Origin: Streptomyces agglomeratus
GTDB taxonomy: Bacteria > Actinomycetota > Actinomycetes > Streptomycetales > Streptomycetaceae
NCBI RefSeq assembly: GCF_001746415.1
Contig: NZ_MEHJ01000001.1
Span: 1,551,001 to 1,615,000 of the forward strand
Length of the DNA stretch: 64,000 nucleotides
Direction of reading: 5' to 3'
In this document: in pieces, positions 44,523 through 54,047 of the stretch
How positions within the stretch are numbered: position 1 is the stretch's first letter
Layout: every line of letters starts with the position of its first letter
Notes under the pieces: model-generated
What the model saw: only the letters and a program-made list of their open reading frames with translations
The model's database searches: none
What the model was told of the DNA's origin: nothing
Program-made: the position numbers and the translations under genes

Positions 44523-45362
44523 GTGTCCAGGACGGCCAAGGGCCACCGCGCCCGCACCATCCGCACCCTCGCCGCCGGCGCCGCAGCCGCCGGGCTGTTC
44601 GTCGCCACCGGCTGTTCTTCGGGTGACGACGGCCCCGGCGAGGCGGCCGGCGGCGTACCGGTGGTCGAGAAGGGCAAGCTCACCACCTGCACCCATCTGC
44701 CGTATCCGCCCTTCCAGTCGGAGCAGGGCGGCGAGGTCGTCGGCTTCGACGTGGCACTCGTCGACCTCGTGGCCAAGAACCTGAAGGTCGAGCAGGAGAT
44801 CCTCGACACGCCGTTCGAGAACTTCAAAACCGGCGCCTTCCTCAACTCCGGCGAGTGCGACCTCGCCGCCGCCGGCATGACCATCACCGACGAGCGCAAG
44901 AAGAACGTCGACTTCTCCGTCCCGTACTTCGACGCCACTCAGGCGCTGCTCGCCTCGAAGAAGAGCGGCGTCACCACGCTGGACGAGGTCAAGTCCGGGA
45001 AGAAGAAGCTCGGAGCGCAGGCGGAGACGACCGGCGAGAGCTACGCGAAGAGCCAGGGCTTCGACCCGGTCGCGTTCGAGAGTTCCGACGCCGTACTGAA
45101 CGGGCTGCGCACCGGCCAGGTCGACGCCGTCGTCATCGACTACCCCGTCGTCCAGGGATGGCTCAAGGACAAGGCCAACGCCGACCAGTTCGTCCTGGGC
45201 CAGAACATCGAGACCGGTGAGCAGTACGGGTTCTCGGTGAAGAAGGGCAACACCAAGCTGAAGGCCGCCATCGACAAGGCCATCACCGACGCGAAGGCCG
45301 ACGGCACGTACAAGAAGCTGTACGAGCAGTGGATCGGACCGATGCCCAAGGCCCAGTCGTGA
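44523..45362 (+). CDS. Amino-acid ABC transporter substrate-binding lipoprotein
   Basis: A 279-residue lipoprotein with lipobox VATGC (Cys31), then a type II polar amino-acid binding fold (LTTCTHLPYPPFQSEQGGEVVGFDVALVDLVAKNL; FDLA-like CDLAAAGMTITDERKKNVDFSVPYFDA; VDAVVIDYPVV). It should bind a polar amino acid such as glutamate, glutamine or cystine outside the cell. GTG at 44523 has GGAGG seven bases upstream. The stop overlaps the permease GTG. Confidence 0.9.
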   Translation: MSRTAKGHRARTIRTLAAGAAAAGLFVATGCSSGDDGPGEAAGGVPVVEKGKLTTCTHLPYPPFQSEQGGEVVGFDVALVDLVAKNLKVEQEILDTPFENFKTGAFLNSGECDLAAAGMTITDERKKNVDFSVPYFDATQALLASKKSGVTTLDEVKSGKKKLGAQAETTGESYAKSQGFDPVAFESSDAVLNGLRTGQVDAVVIDYPVVQGWLKDKANADQFVLGQNIETGEQYGFSVKKGNTKLKAAIDKAITDAKADGTYKKLYEQWIGPMPKAQS

Positions 45363-46159
45363 CCTCTCGCCTCTCGAGGCGGCAGCGGCGCCGTATCTCC
45401 CAGGGCGTCCAGTACGCCCTCTTCGTGGCGGCTCTGGTCCTGGTCGGTGTGCTGGCCGACTGGGACCGCCTCCAGAACCAGTTCGCGCAGAAGGATCTCG
45501 TAGCGGAGCTCTTCCCGGAGATCATCACCACCGCGTTGCGCAACACGGTGGTGTATACGCTCTCCGGGTTCGCGTTCGGGCTCGTACTGGGCCTGATCGT
45601 CGCGCTGATGCGGCTGTCGTCCGTGGCCCCCTACCGGTGGCTCGCGAGCGTCTACATCGAGTTCTTCCGCGGTCTGCCCGCCCTGCTGATCCTCATCTTC
45701 GTGGGCGTCGCGGTACCGCTGGCGTTCCCGGGGACCGAGATTCCGGGCGGTACGTACGGAAAGGTCGCCCTGGGTCTGGGGCTGGTCGCCGCCGCCTACA
45801 TGGCCGAGACCATCAGGGCGGGCATCCAGGCCGTGCCCAAGGGGCAGATGGAGGCCGCGCGTTCGCTGGGCTTCTCGCACGCCCGGGCGATGGTGTCGGT
45901 GATCATCCCGCAGGCGTTCCGCATCGTGATCCCGCCGCTGACCAACGAACTCGTCCTGCTGTTCAAGGACTCCTCGCTGGTGCTGTTCCTCGGCATCACC
46001 CTCGACGAGAGGGAGCTGACGAAGTTCGGCCGGGACCTGGCCAGCCAGACCGCCAACTCCACCCCGATCCTGGTCGCCGGGCTCTGCTACCTCATCGTGA
46101 CGGTGCCGCTGAGCTTCCTCGTGCGCCGGCTCGAGGCCCGTGCCGACAAGGCCAAGTGA
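45359..46159 (+). CDS. Amino-acid ABC transporter permease
   Basis: A 266-residue HisM/GlnP-type permease with about five spans and the EAA-like loop [34 protein letters not shown] that contacts the ATPase. GTG at 45359 overlaps the stop of the binding-protein gene (GTGA). Only one permease is encoded, so it probably forms a homodimer. Confidence 0.9.
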   Translation: MTSRLSRRQRRRISQGVQYALFVAALVLVGVLADWDRLQNQFAQKDLVAELFPEIITTALRNTVVYTLSGFAFGLVLGLIVALMRLSSVAPYRWLASVYIEFFRGLPALLILIFVGVAVPLAFPGTEIPGGTYGKVALGLGLVAAAYMAETIRAGIQAVPKGQMEAARSLGFSHARAMVSVIIPQAFRIVIPPLTNELVLLFKDSSLVLFLGITLDERELTKFGRDLASQTANSTPILVAGLCYLIVTVPLSFLVRRLEARADKAK

Positions 46160-46169
46160 GGACGAGCAG

Positions 46170-46958
46170 ATGCCACAGCCCGAGATCGAGATCCGCGGTC
46201 TGCACAAGGCGTTCGGAGACAACCACGTCCTGCGCGGTATCGACCTCGACGTCGCCCGCGGCGACGTCGTCTGCGTCATCGGGCCCTCCGGGTCCGGCAA
46301 GTCGACGCTGCTGCGCTGCGTGAACCTGCTGGAGGAGCCCAGTTCGGGCACGGTCTTCGTGGGCGGCACGGAGGTCACCGACATCGAGGTCGACATCGAC
46401 GCGGTACGCCGCCGGATCGGCATGGTCTTCCAGCAGTTCAATCTCTTCCCGCACGTCACCGTGACGGAGAACCTCGTCCTTCCCCAGCGGCGCGTGCTCG
46501 GCCGGGGCAAGGCCGAGGCCGCGAAGGTCGCCCGGGAGAACCTGGAGCGCGTCGGGCTGGCCGACAAGGCCGACGCCTATCCGGCGCAGCTGTCCGGCGG
46601 GCAGCAGCAGCGGGTGGCCATCGCACGGGCGCTGTCCATGGGGCCCGAGGTGATGCTCTTCGACGAGCCGACGTCCGCGCTGGACCCCGAACTGGTCGGT
46701 GACGTGCTCTCCGTCATGCGGGTGCTCGCCTCGGAGGGCATGACGATGATGGTCGTCACCCATGAGATGAGCTTCGCGCGGGAGGTGGCCGACCGCGTCG
46801 TGTTCATGGACGGCGGGGTGATCGTGGAGGAGGGTCCGGCCGCGCAGGTCGTGGGCGACCCCCGGCACCCGCGCACCCGCGACTTCCTCAACCGCATCCT
46901 GGACCCGTCCGCCGCCGAGGCGCCCGGCGCGGACGCGGGCGGCCCCGCGGCGGACTGA
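46170..46958 (+). CDS. Amino-acid ABC transporter ATP-binding protein
   Basis: A 262-residue ATPase of the GlnQ/HisP type: Walker [11 protein letters not shown]-loop [10 protein letters not shown], signature [15 protein letters not shown], Walker [15 protein letters not shown] and switch His in VVTHEM. ATG at 46170 has GAGGA upstream and lies ten bases after the permease stop. It completes a three-gene polar amino-acid importer. Confidence 0.92.
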   Translation: MPQPEIEIRGLHKAFGDNHVLRGIDLDVARGDVVCVIGPSGSGKSTLLRCVNLLEEPSSGTVFVGGTEVTDIEVDIDAVRRRIGMVFQQFNLFPHVTVTENLVLPQRRVLGRGKAEAAKVARENLERVGLADKADAYPAQLSGGQQQRVAIARALSMGPEVMLFDEPTSALDPELVGDVLSVMRVLASEGMTMMVVTHEMSFAREVADRVVFMDGGVIVEEGPAAQVVGDPRHPRTRDFLNRILDPSAAEAPGADAGGPAAD

Positions 46959-46961
46959 CCG

Positions 46962-47015
46962 CCCAGCGGGGTTCGGCGGCCCGTCGGCCACCCAGCGGGG
47001 TTCGGCGGCCCGTCC
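46962..47015. repeat. Two direct copies of a 25-bp unit between convergent genes
   Basis: The unit CCCAGCGGGGTTCGG...CCCGTC occurs at 46962-46986 and 46991-47015 with one mismatch, spaced 29 bases start to start. It lies just after the ATPase gene stop and before the convergent APC permease gene. Probably a local duplication; no function evident. Confidence 0.8.
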
Positions 47016-47083
47016 GGCAGCGGTGCGACGGGGCGTCCGGAGGGTCCGGCTCCGGGCGCCGGGAGAGCCGGCCACGCGGTCTG

Positions 47084-48478
47084 TCAGGCCGCCGCCCCGG
47101 TCCTGCCGCTGTTCCGGTTCCTGCGGGCCGAGATGCACGCGTGGACCAGCACCCCGGCGAACAGGAAGAGCACGCCCTGGTACACCGCCGCGTAGCCCGA
47201 GCCCGCCACCAGCCACATCGAGAAACCGGCGGCCAGCGACGCAAGGACCGCGTCGCGGATCAGGCGGGGGCGGTTGACGCCGGCGGAGCGCCCGGAGGCC
47301 AGGAAGTAGATCTGGGCGGCGGTCGCCAGGAGGTAGGGGACGGTCGCCGTGAACGTCGTGACCAGGACGAGGGTCTCGAAGACGCCCTCGGGACCCGCCG
47401 TGTAGTTGTAGACCGTCAGGAGTGAGGCGAGGACGGCCGTGACCAGGACGCCGGCCGTCGGGACACCGCGCCGCTTCCTGGCGAACACCGCCGGGAACAG
47501 GCCGTCCTTCGCCGCCGCGTACGGTGTCTGCGCGCTCAGCAGCGTCCAGCCGTTCAGCGCGCCGGTCATGGACACCAGGGCGGCGCAGGCGACGGCGGCG
47601 CCGCCCCACGTACCGCCGAACATCGCGTTCACGGCGTCGGAGAAGGGCGCGGTCGAACCGATCAGCTTGTCGTGGGCGACGGTGCCGAAGACCGCGAGCG
47701 TACCCAGCAGGTAGACGAACGCGGCACCGAGCGTGCCGAGGATCGTGGCGCGGCCGACGTTGCGCCGGGGGTCTCGGACCTCTCCCGCGCTGACGGCGGC
47801 GGACTCCACGCCGAGGTAGCTGAAGAGCAGGATGGCCGCCGAGGCGGAGATCGCGCCGAACGGGCCGGCGTCACCCGCCTGGAAGGGGCCGAGGTTCGAG
47901 GGGTCGAAGAGGAAGAGGCCGCCGACGGCGACCAGCAGCAGAGGGGCGAACTTCAGCACCGTCGAGACCAGCTGGACCGCGCCGACGTACCGGGTGCCGG
48001 CCAGGTTCGCCAGCGCGGGCAGCCACTGGATCACCAGGGCGGCGGTGATCGTGGCGGCGACCGAGCCGTGGAGGGGGAGCAGGACGTCGAGGTATCCGAC
48101 GGCGGCCACCGCGAGCGCCGCGTTCGAGACCCAGGTGGTGATCCAGTAGCTCCAGGCGGTGAGGAAGCCGGCGAAGTCGCCGAACGCCTCGCGGGCGTAG
48201 ACGTACGGCCCGCCGGTCCGCGGGTGCTGCTCGGCGAGACGTCCGAAGACCAGCGCGAGCGCGATCGCGCCGAGGGTCAGCACACCGAAGGCGACCAGGC
48301 TGATGGTGCCGAAGGGGGCGACGGAGGCGGGCAGCAGGAAGATTCCGCCGCCGATGATGTTGCCCATGACCAGGGCGGTCGCGACCGGCAGTCCGAAGCG
48401 CCGGGCGTGCTTGCCGGGGGCGTCGCCGGTGTCGTGCGAGGCCGTGAGCTCGGGGGATGGGGTGGCCAGGGTGGTCAT
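47084..48478 (-). CDS. APC family amino-acid permease
   Basis: A 464-residue transporter with about twelve hydrophobic spans and the APC signature at the N-terminus (VMGNIIGGGIFLLPAS), GGPYVYAREAFGDFAGFLTAWSYWI and FSYLGVESAAVSAGEVRDPRRNV. It is close to basic-amino-acid/polyamine antiporters such as ArcD/AdiC types. ATG at 48478. An inverted repeat 24 bases upstream may be its operator. The substrate is not certain. Confidence 0.88.
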   Translation of the reverse strand: MTTLATPSPELTASHDTGDAPGKHARRFGLPVATALVMGNIIGGGIFLLPASVAPFGTISLVAFGVLTLGAIALALVFGRLAEQHPRTGGPYVYAREAFGDFAGFLTAWSYWITTWVSNAALAVAAVGYLDVLLPLHGSVAATITAALVIQWLPALANLAGTRYVGAVQLVSTVLKFAPLLLVAVGGLFLFDPSNLGPFQAGDAGPFGAISASAAILLFSYLGVESAAVSAGEVRDPRRNVGRATILGTLGAAFVYLLGTLAVFGTVAHDKLIGSTAPFSDAVNAMFGGTWGGAAVACAALVSMTGALNGWTLLSAQTPYAAAKDGLFPAVFARKRRGVPTAGVLVTAVLASLLTVYNYTAGPEGVFETLVLVTTFTATVPYLLATAAQIYFLASGRSAGVNRPRLIRDAVLASLAAGFSMWLVAGSGYAAVYQGVLFLFAGVLVHACISARRNRNSGRTGAAA

Positions 48479-48501
48479 GGGGTGCTGTGCGCCTCTCTCC
48501 G

Positions 48502-48527
48502 TACCAAAACCTGACCATGTTCTGGTA
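48502..48527. promoter_or_regulatory. Inverted repeat upstream of the APC permease gene
   Basis: TACCAAAAC-N8-GTTCTGGTA: nine-base arms with one mismatch. It sits between the end of the phosphatase-fold gene and the start of the permease gene, in the only local A/T-rich patch, and could be a repressor site. Confidence 0.5.
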
Positions 48528-48546
48528 TGGGGAACAGTGCACCAAA

Positions 48547-50703
48547 TCAGGCGGATTTATCCTGTACGGCGCCGCCAGAAACCGGAAAAGATCCTTCCGC
48601 TTCTGTTTCAGGCCGTGGATTCTCCGCCGGAGCCCCTGCCGCCACCACCGGCACCTGCGGCCCCTGGCACTCCCTCAGCCACCGCCGCAGCACGTGGTGC
48701 ACCTGCTCGGCGCCCACGAGTTCCTGACCGCCCGCGACGGGCGGGGAAAGGGTGTACGGGGAAAGGAGGAACGGCCGGCCCTGTTCGCCGCCCAGCCCGC
48801 CGTGCGAGCCGATCTGCTCCTCGAAGGCGTGCACCCGGCCCGTGTCGGGATCGTGCCAGGAGTTGACCATGATGTCCGCGACGTGCGGGAAGCCGGAGGT
48901 CCTGCGTACCGCGTCGGCGGCGCCCGCGCCGAACACCGCCAGCGGGCGCGCGTCCCCCGCCGGCCCACCGTCGCCGCTGTCGTCCAGCCGGTGTTCGGCT
49001 CCGCCGGCCCCCAGCACCAGCGCTCCGTGCTCCTCGCTCCGTACGAGCAGGAAGCCGATCCCGGGATGGTTCGCGAGCGTCGTCAGCAGCGCCGGGTGCC
49101 GGCGGTCCAGCTGTTCGCGCGTGGCCCGTCCCGGGGTGTCGGGGAAGGAGATCAGCCCCAGGTTGCCCGAGGCCAGCACGACCGGATCGGACCCGGGCTC
49201 CGGGTGCTCCGGCTCCTCCTCGTCGTCGGGCACCGGCCGGTGCAGCGCGGTCCGTACGGCGTCGCGGGCCTCGGAGGCGCTGGTGGTGCGCGCCGCGTGG
49301 CGCGGCACGGGCAGCCCGCAGCCGGCCCTGACGAGATTGGCGAGGGTGAGCCCGTACGCCGACTGGAAAGTCTCCCCCGGGCTCTGCCCGTGGTCCGACA
49401 GGAGCACGATCCGGTACGCGCGCGGAGCGTGCTCGGCCACCTTCGCCACCAGCTCCAGCGACCGGTCGAGCCGCTCCAGGACCTTCAGCGCGTCCGTGCT
49501 GTGCGGTCCGGAGTGGTGCGCCACTTCGTCGTACGCCACCAGGTCGGCGTAGACGGCCGTACGTCCGGCGAGCATATCGCCGAGGACGGCGGCGACCACG
49601 ATGTCCCGCTGGACGACGGTCGCGAAGGCCCGGATGAAGGGGTAGAGGCCGCCGCGCTTGACCCGGGGGCTGTCGCCGCGCAGCCGCGCGCGGGTGGACT
49701 GGACGATCTCCCGGACGACTTCGGCGACGAAGGAGAGCGCCGTGCGGACGGCGTTGGCCGGGTCGGAGAAGTACGCGAAGTAGCCGGCGCGGGAGCGGTT
49801 GGACCTGCCTCGGCGGGCTGCGATCGACAGGACGAGGGCGAGCTGGTCGGCGCCGCCGCTGAAGAGGTTGCCCCGGCTGGCGCCGTCGAGGGTGAGCAGC
49901 CCGCCGTCTCCGGTACGGGCGACCGCGCGGCGCTGCATCAGTGCGGCGCTGGCCGGGCGGCTGGAGACCACGACCTCCCCGCTCTCCTTCTCGTACCAGC
50001 GGAAGGCGGGGATGTCGTGGTTCGAGCCGTGCAGTATGCCGAGCTGGCTGGCGCCGGTCTGGCTGGACCAGTCGGTGCGCCACGGGGTCAGCCGGTGCGT
50101 GGGTTCCGCACCGTCGAGCCAGCTCGCCACGGTCGGCATCAGGCCGTCGGCGACGGCTTGGAGCAGGACGTCGTGGCCGACGCCGTCGAGCTGGAGGAAG
50201 AGCGTCCCGGGCAGGCCGTGGCGCCCGTCGTCGCCGCCCTGCCGGCCGCGGCGGTGGGCGAGCCGGGAGAGCCTGCGCCGGTACGCGTCGTCGTCGCGTA
50301 CGGCGAGGGCGGCGGAGGTCGCCGAGGCGACAGCGGACATGACGGCGGCGACGACGACCGCGGTCTCCGGCTCGGCCTCGCCCCGCCCGTCGGGGATGAG
50401 ACTGAGCGCGACGAGCAGCAGCGAGCCGTTGAGGAAGAAGACGAGCAGGCCGAGGACGAGTGCGGGGACGAGCAGGAGCGCCCGTACCGCAAGGGGCCAC
50501 ACCAGCGCGACGAGGAGCCCGAACGCGCCAGCGCCCCAGACCGCGGTGAGCGCGACCCGGGTGATGCTGTCGCCGTCGTCGGCCTTGAGCTGGAAGTCCG
50601 GCAGGAGGCCGGCCAGCACCAGCATCGTGAGCGTCGAGACGGCCCACACCGTGATCACGCGCAACACAGCGCTGCCCGCCCTGCGCCACCGCCGTCGGAC
50701 CAC
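48547..50703 (-). CDS. Membrane protein with phage-holin-like N-terminus and alkaline-phosphatase-superfamily domain
   Basis: A 718-residue protein. Residues about 12-145 contain four hydrophobic spans like the mycobacterial phage-holin family (VITVWAVSTLTMLVLAGLLPDFQL). The large C-terminal part has the alkaline-phosphatase/nucleotide pyrophosphatase fold: FLQLDGVGHDVL with the metal Asp, TDWSSQTGASQLGILHG at the nucleophile region, VAYDEVAHHSGP, VLLSDHGQSPGETF and QIGSHGGLGGEQGRPFLL. It probably hydrolyses a phosphodiester or phosphoglycolipid at the membrane. GTG at 50703. Related to EboF-type phosphatases only by fold. Confidence 0.82.
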   Translation of the reverse strand: MVRRRWRRAGSAVLRVITVWAVSTLTMLVLAGLLPDFQLKADDGDSITRVALTAVWGAGAFGLLVALVWPLAVRALLLVPALVLGLLVFFLNGSLLLVALSLIPDGRGEAEPETAVVVAAVMSAVASATSAALAVRDDDAYRRRLSRLAHRRGRQGGDDGRHGLPGTLFLQLDGVGHDVLLQAVADGLMPTVASWLDGAEPTHRLTPWRTDWSSQTGASQLGILHGSNHDIPAFRWYEKESGEVVVSSRPASAALMQRRAVARTGDGGLLTLDGASRGNLFSGGADQLALVLSIAARRGRSNRSRAGYFAYFSDPANAVRTALSFVAEVVREIVQSTRARLRGDSPRVKRGGLYPFIRAFATVVQRDIVVAAVLGDMLAGRTAVYADLVAYDEVAHHSGPHSTDALKVLERLDRSLELVAKVAEHAPRAYRIVLLSDHGQSPGETFQSAYGLTLANLVRAGCGLPVPRHAARTTSASEARDAVRTALHRPVPDDEEEPEHPEPGSDPVVLASGNLGLISFPDTPGRATREQLDRRHPALLTTLANHPGIGFLLVRSEEHGALVLGAGGAEHRLDDSGDGGPAGDARPLAVFGAGAADAVRRTSGFPHVADIMVNSWHDPDTGRVHAFEEQIGSHGGLGGEQGRPFLLSPYTLSPPVAGGQELVGAEQVHHVLRRWLRECQGPQVPVVAAGAPAENPRPETEAEGSFPVSGGAVQDKSA

Positions 50704-50855
50704 GCCGTCCCCACCTCACGTCCCGGCCGCCCTCGGGCCCGCACCCGGGGCCCGCTCCCTCTCCAGCGTGGCACAACGGGACGGGGTGACCGGGCCCCGA
50801 TGCGGTGACCGGCAACCGGTAGCCGTCAGAAGAGGGCCGAGGTGTTCAGAAGAGG

Positions 50856-51260
50856 TCAGCAGCCGTCATAACCAGCCGTCGGCATCGACAGTCGCCGGTG
50901 TACGGCGGCCTTCGCCGCGGCGCTGTACGCGGGCTCGTCGAGGCCGGCCGTCTCCAGCCGTACGCCCCGGCGCTCGCACTCGGCGGAGAACTCCCGCACG
51001 GACGTCAGGGCCCGCGCCAGCACCCGCTCGTTGGCGGCGAGGAAGAGATCCACGGCGCCCGCGTCGACGTCCGCCCACAGCGCCCGGTGGTCGGGGCGCA
51101 TGCCGTAGCAGAGCAGCTGGCGGGTGACGGCGTACCCCTTGTCGGCGGCCCAGCGCGCGCACATCGCCTGCTGGCCGCGGGTGTCCACCAGGAACGGATC
51201 GCTGTCGAGCTCCTCCAGCGGGGTCAGGCTGGCGATGACCGCCACTCGTACGTCGTCCAC
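50856..51260 (-). CDS. Degenerate serine-recombinase (resolvase N-domain)-like protein
   Basis: A 134-residue protein beginning VDDVRVAVIASLTPLEE. The pattern GQQAMCARWAADKGYAVTRQL ... RPDHRALWADVDAGAVDLFLAANERVLARALTSVREFSAECERRGVRLETA follows the resolvase N-terminal domain closely (RP...LL.DV..G.VD......DRLAR........L..RGV). The Tyr/Arg-Val-Ser nucleophile motif is replaced by VIAS, and there is no DNA-binding domain, so recombination is unlikely. GTG at 51260 follows GGAGG seven bases upstream. A regulatory or domesticated role is possible. Confidence 0.65.
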   Translation of the reverse strand: MDDVRVAVIASLTPLEELDSDPFLVDTRGQQAMCARWAADKGYAVTRQLLCYGMRPDHRALWADVDAGAVDLFLAANERVLARALTSVREFSAECERRGVRLETAGLDEPAYSAAAKAAVHRRLSMPTAGYDGC

Positions 51261-51333
51261 GCCCCCGCCTCCCGCCGCGCCTGCTGTCGCCGCAGACCCT
51301 ACTCCCGTCGGCTCCGCGAAGGACTCCCCCCAA

Positions 51334-51404
51334 CGAGGTACGGCGCACGGGTACGGCCCGCGAGGTATGGCGCACGGGTACGGCGCACGAGGTACGGCGC
51401 ACCC
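51334..51404. repeat. 27-bp tandem repeat between divergent genes
   Basis: About 2.6 copies of a 27-bp unit beginning CGAGGTACGGCGCACGGG (51334-51360, 51361-51387, 51388-51404). It lies between the resolvase-like gene and the MBL hydrolase gene, in their shared upstream region, and may vary in copy number between strains. Confidence 0.8.
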
Positions 51405-51511
51405 GCCCGGCACCGCCGGCCCTCGTGGCACCGGAGTCGCCGCTCGTACGGTCCCGCCCACCGGCAGCGCCTACGCTCGTAGGAGCGACAGACCTGGCGA
51501 GGAGGCCGTTC

Positions 51512-52291
51512 GTGGCGGTGGAGATCACCTGGTGGGGGCATGCCACCTGTACGGTCGCGGATTCCGGGGCCCGGGTGCTGACCGATCCCCTGTTCGCGCG
51601 GCGCCTCGCCCATCTGCGCCGCAGGCGCGGGGCGCTGCCGCCGCCCGAGGCCGCCCGGGCCGACGCCGTGCTCGTCTCGCACCTGCACAGCGACCATCTG
51701 CACCTGCCGTCGCTGGGACGCCTCGCGCCCGGTACCGAGCTGATCGTGCCGCGCGGGGCCGGGCGTGCCGTGCCCGCGCTGCGCAGGCTCTCCGGGCAGG
51801 GGCTGCGCGTCACCGAGGTGGGGCCGGGCGACGAGGTACGGGTGAAGGACCTGGTCGTACGGGCCGTCCCGGCGCTGCACGACGGCCGGCGGCTGCCGTT
51901 CGGGCCGCACCGCACCGCCGCGCTCGGATACGTCGTCACCGGTGAGGCGCGTACGTACTTCGCCGGGGACACCGGGCTCTTCGACGACATGGCCGACGCC
52001 GTGGGGCCGGTGGACGTGGCGCTGCTGCCGGTCGGCGGCTGGGGGCCGTTCCTGGGGCACGGGCACCTGGACGCGCGGCGGGCGGCCCAGGCACTCGCGC
52101 TGATCGCGCCACGCGCGGCCGTGCCGGTGCACTACGGGACGTACTGGCCGATCGGGATGGACGGAATCAGGCCGCACGAGTTCCACTCGCCGGGCGACGA
52201 GTTCGTACGGCAGGCGGCGCGGCTGGCGCCGGAGGTCGCGGTGCACCGGCTCGGGCACGGCGAGAGTGTCCGGCCGGAGGCCATCCGGTGA
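51512..52291 (+). CDS. MBL-fold metallo-hydrolase
   Basis: A 259-residue metallo-beta-lactamase-fold protein of the UlaG-like type: WWGHATCTV, SHLHSDHLHLP (HxHxDH), FAGDTGLFDDM and VPVHYGTYWP supply the metal ligands. GTG at 51512 has GGAGG six bases upstream. It overlaps the DedA gene by GTGA. The substrate, perhaps a phosphodiester or lactone, is unknown. Confidence 0.87.
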   Translation: MAVEITWWGHATCTVADSGARVLTDPLFARRLAHLRRRRGALPPPEAARADAVLVSHLHSDHLHLPSLGRLAPGTELIVPRGAGRAVPALRRLSGQGLRVTEVGPGDEVRVKDLVVRAVPALHDGRRLPFGPHRTAALGYVVTGEARTYFAGDTGLFDDMADAVGPVDVALLPVGGWGPFLGHGHLDARRAAQALALIAPRAAVPVHYGTYWPIGMDGIRPHEFHSPGDEFVRQAARLAPEVAVHRLGHGESVRPEAIR

Positions 52292-52932
52292 TCAACAGTG
52301 GCCTGGTCGGGACCGCGCAGGAAGTGGTGGGCCGGGTCGGTGAGGTTCCCCCGGAGTCGACGCAGCAGGCGGTGGGTTATCCGGCGCTGTTCGTACTGGT
52401 GCTGCTGGGGTCGTTGGTGCCGGTGGTACCAACGGGCGCGCTGGTGAGCACGGCCGCCGTGGTGGCGTTCCACCACAGCGACCCGTTCGCGCTGCTCGTC
52501 GTCTTCGCGCTGGCGGCTTCGGCCGCCTTCCTCGGAGACATCGGCCTGTACTGGCTCGGCCTGCGCGGGGTCCGCTCGAAGAACGGCTCGCGCCGGCTGG
52601 AGTCACTGCGCGCCCGGGCCGCACCCGACCGGCTCGAACAGGCGCAGCGCAGACTCCACGCGCACCGGGCGCAGGTCCTGGTGCTCTCCCGGCTCATCCC
52701 GGCCGGGCGGATTCCGGTGATGGTCGCGTGCCTGCTGTCGCGGATGCCGATGCGCCGGTTCGCCCGGGGCGACGTACCCGCCGCTCTCGCCTGGGCCGCG
52801 GCGTACCAGCTGATCGGCATCCTCGGCGGCTCGCTCTTCCCCGAGCCGTGGCAGGGCGTGGTCGCGGCGGTGGCGCTGACGCTGGTGATCAGCGGGGCGC
52901 CGGCCGTGTGGCGCCGGCTACGGGGTACTTAG
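52288..52932 (+). CDS. DedA family (SNARE-associated/VTT domain) membrane protein
   Basis: A 214-residue membrane protein with the VTT-domain pattern: LLGSLVPVVPTGALVS, FLGDIGLYWLGLRG, then the central amphipathic helix and VLSRLIPAGRIPVMVACLLSRMPMRRF, the re-entrant-loop region with conserved Arg. DedA proteins act in lipid-carrier or phospholipid flipping. Its GTG overlaps the MBL gene stop; its 3' end overlaps the convergent MBL gene by 15 bases. Confidence 0.87.
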   Translation: MINSGLVGTAQEVVGRVGEVPPESTQQAVGYPALFVLVLLGSLVPVVPTGALVSTAAVVAFHHSDPFALLVVFALAASAAFLGDIGLYWLGLRGVRSKNGSRRLESLRARAAPDRLEQAQRRLHAHRAQVLVLSRLIPAGRIPVMVACLLSRMPMRRFARGDVPAALAWAAAYQLIGILGGSLFPEPWQGVVAAVALTLVISGAPAVWRRLRGT

Positions 52933-54009
52933 CGGCCCCGCGGCGCGGTCGGGCCGGGGCTCCAGTAGGCGCGAGCCGCCGATCGGCAGGTCCCACAGCC
53001 GGTCGCGCGGCCGGCCCGCCTTCTGCCAGGCCGCCCGTACCCGGGTCAGCGGCTCCAGGACCGGCTCCGCGGACAGGACGAACGTCCCCCAGTGCATGGG
53101 CGCCATGCGCGCCGCGCCCAGGTCCTCGCACGCCTGCACGGCCTCTTCGGGGTCCGCGTGCACGTCGCTGAGCCACCAGCGGGGGTCGTACGCTCCGACC
53201 GGGAGCAGTGCGAGGTCGATGCCGGGGTGGCGGGCGCCGATCTCGCGGAACCAGTGGCCGTATCCGGTGTCGCCCGCGAAGTACACCCGCTGCCCGCGGC
53301 CCTGTTGGTCGCTGAGCACCCAACCGCCCCACAGCGAGCGGCAGGTGTCGGTCAGCGAGCGCTTGCTCCAGTGGTGGGCGGGGACGAAGTCGAAGCGGAC
53401 ACCGCCCAGTTCGGCGCCCTCCCACCAGTCCAGCTCCGTGACCCGGGTGAAGCCGCGTCGGCGGCACCAGCGGGCCAGCCCGGCCGGGACGAAGAGCGGC
53501 GTGTCGTGCGGGAGGCGCTTGAGGGTGGGGGCGTCGAGGTGGTCGTAGTGGTTGTGGCTGATGACCACGGCGTCGATCTGCGGCAGATCCTCCCAGCGGA
53601 CGCCGACGGGGGTGACGCGGGCGGGCGTACCGAGGATCTTCTGCGACCAGACGGGATCGGTGAGGACGGTGAGCCCGCCTATGCGTACCACCCAACTCGC
53701 GTGGCCCGCCCAGGTGACGGCGAGCGTGGTGACGTCCGCGGCGGGCAGCGGGCCCGGCTCGTAGGGCACCAGCGCGATGTCACGCAGTCCCTCGGGGCCG
53801 GGCCGCAGGGCGCCCTCGCGGGCGAGTCTGGCGAACGCCTTGACGCCCGGGAGCGGGGTGGTGAGACGGTCGGCGAACGACCGGGGCCAGGCGCGGATCT
53901 CACCCAGGGGGCGGGGCGGAGCGAGCGTGCCGGAGCCGGCGGGAGAGCGTACGGACTGCTGCTCGGGCTGCTCAGCGGGCCGATCGATCTGCTGCTGCGT
54001 CTCCGTCAT
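52918..54009 (-). CDS. MBL-fold hydrolase, NAPE-PLD/UlaG-like
   Basis: A 363-residue protein. After a Gln/Pro-rich start, it has TWAGHASWVVRIGGLTVLTDPVWS, VVISHNHYDHLDAPTLKRL (HxHxDH), PAHHWSKRSLTDTCRSLWGGWVL, YFAGDTGYG and PMHWGTFVLS. This is the pattern of N-acylphosphatidylethanolamine phospholipase D-like hydrolases, so a lipid phosphodiester may be cleaved. ATG at 54009 follows GGAG. The frame is open far upstream, but that part overlaps the aminotransferase-fold gene. Confidence 0.87.
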   Translation of the reverse strand: MTETQQQIDRPAEQPEQQSVRSPAGSGTLAPPRPLGEIRAWPRSFADRLTTPLPGVKAFARLAREGALRPGPEGLRDIALVPYEPGPLPAADVTTLAVTWAGHASWVVRIGGLTVLTDPVWSQKILGTPARVTPVGVRWEDLPQIDAVVISHNHYDHLDAPTLKRLPHDTPLFVPAGLARWCRRRGFTRVTELDWWEGAELGGVRFDFVPAHHWSKRSLTDTCRSLWGGWVLSDQQGRGQRVYFAGDTGYGHWFREIGARHPGIDLALLPVGAYDPRWWLSDVHADPEEAVQACEDLGAARMAPMHWGTFVLSAEPVLEPLTRVRAAWQKAGRPRDRLWDLPIGGSRLLEPRPDRAAGPLSTP

Positions 54010-54047
54010 CAAGGGTGCTCCGTTCGGTGGCGTAAACCGGCTTGGGG

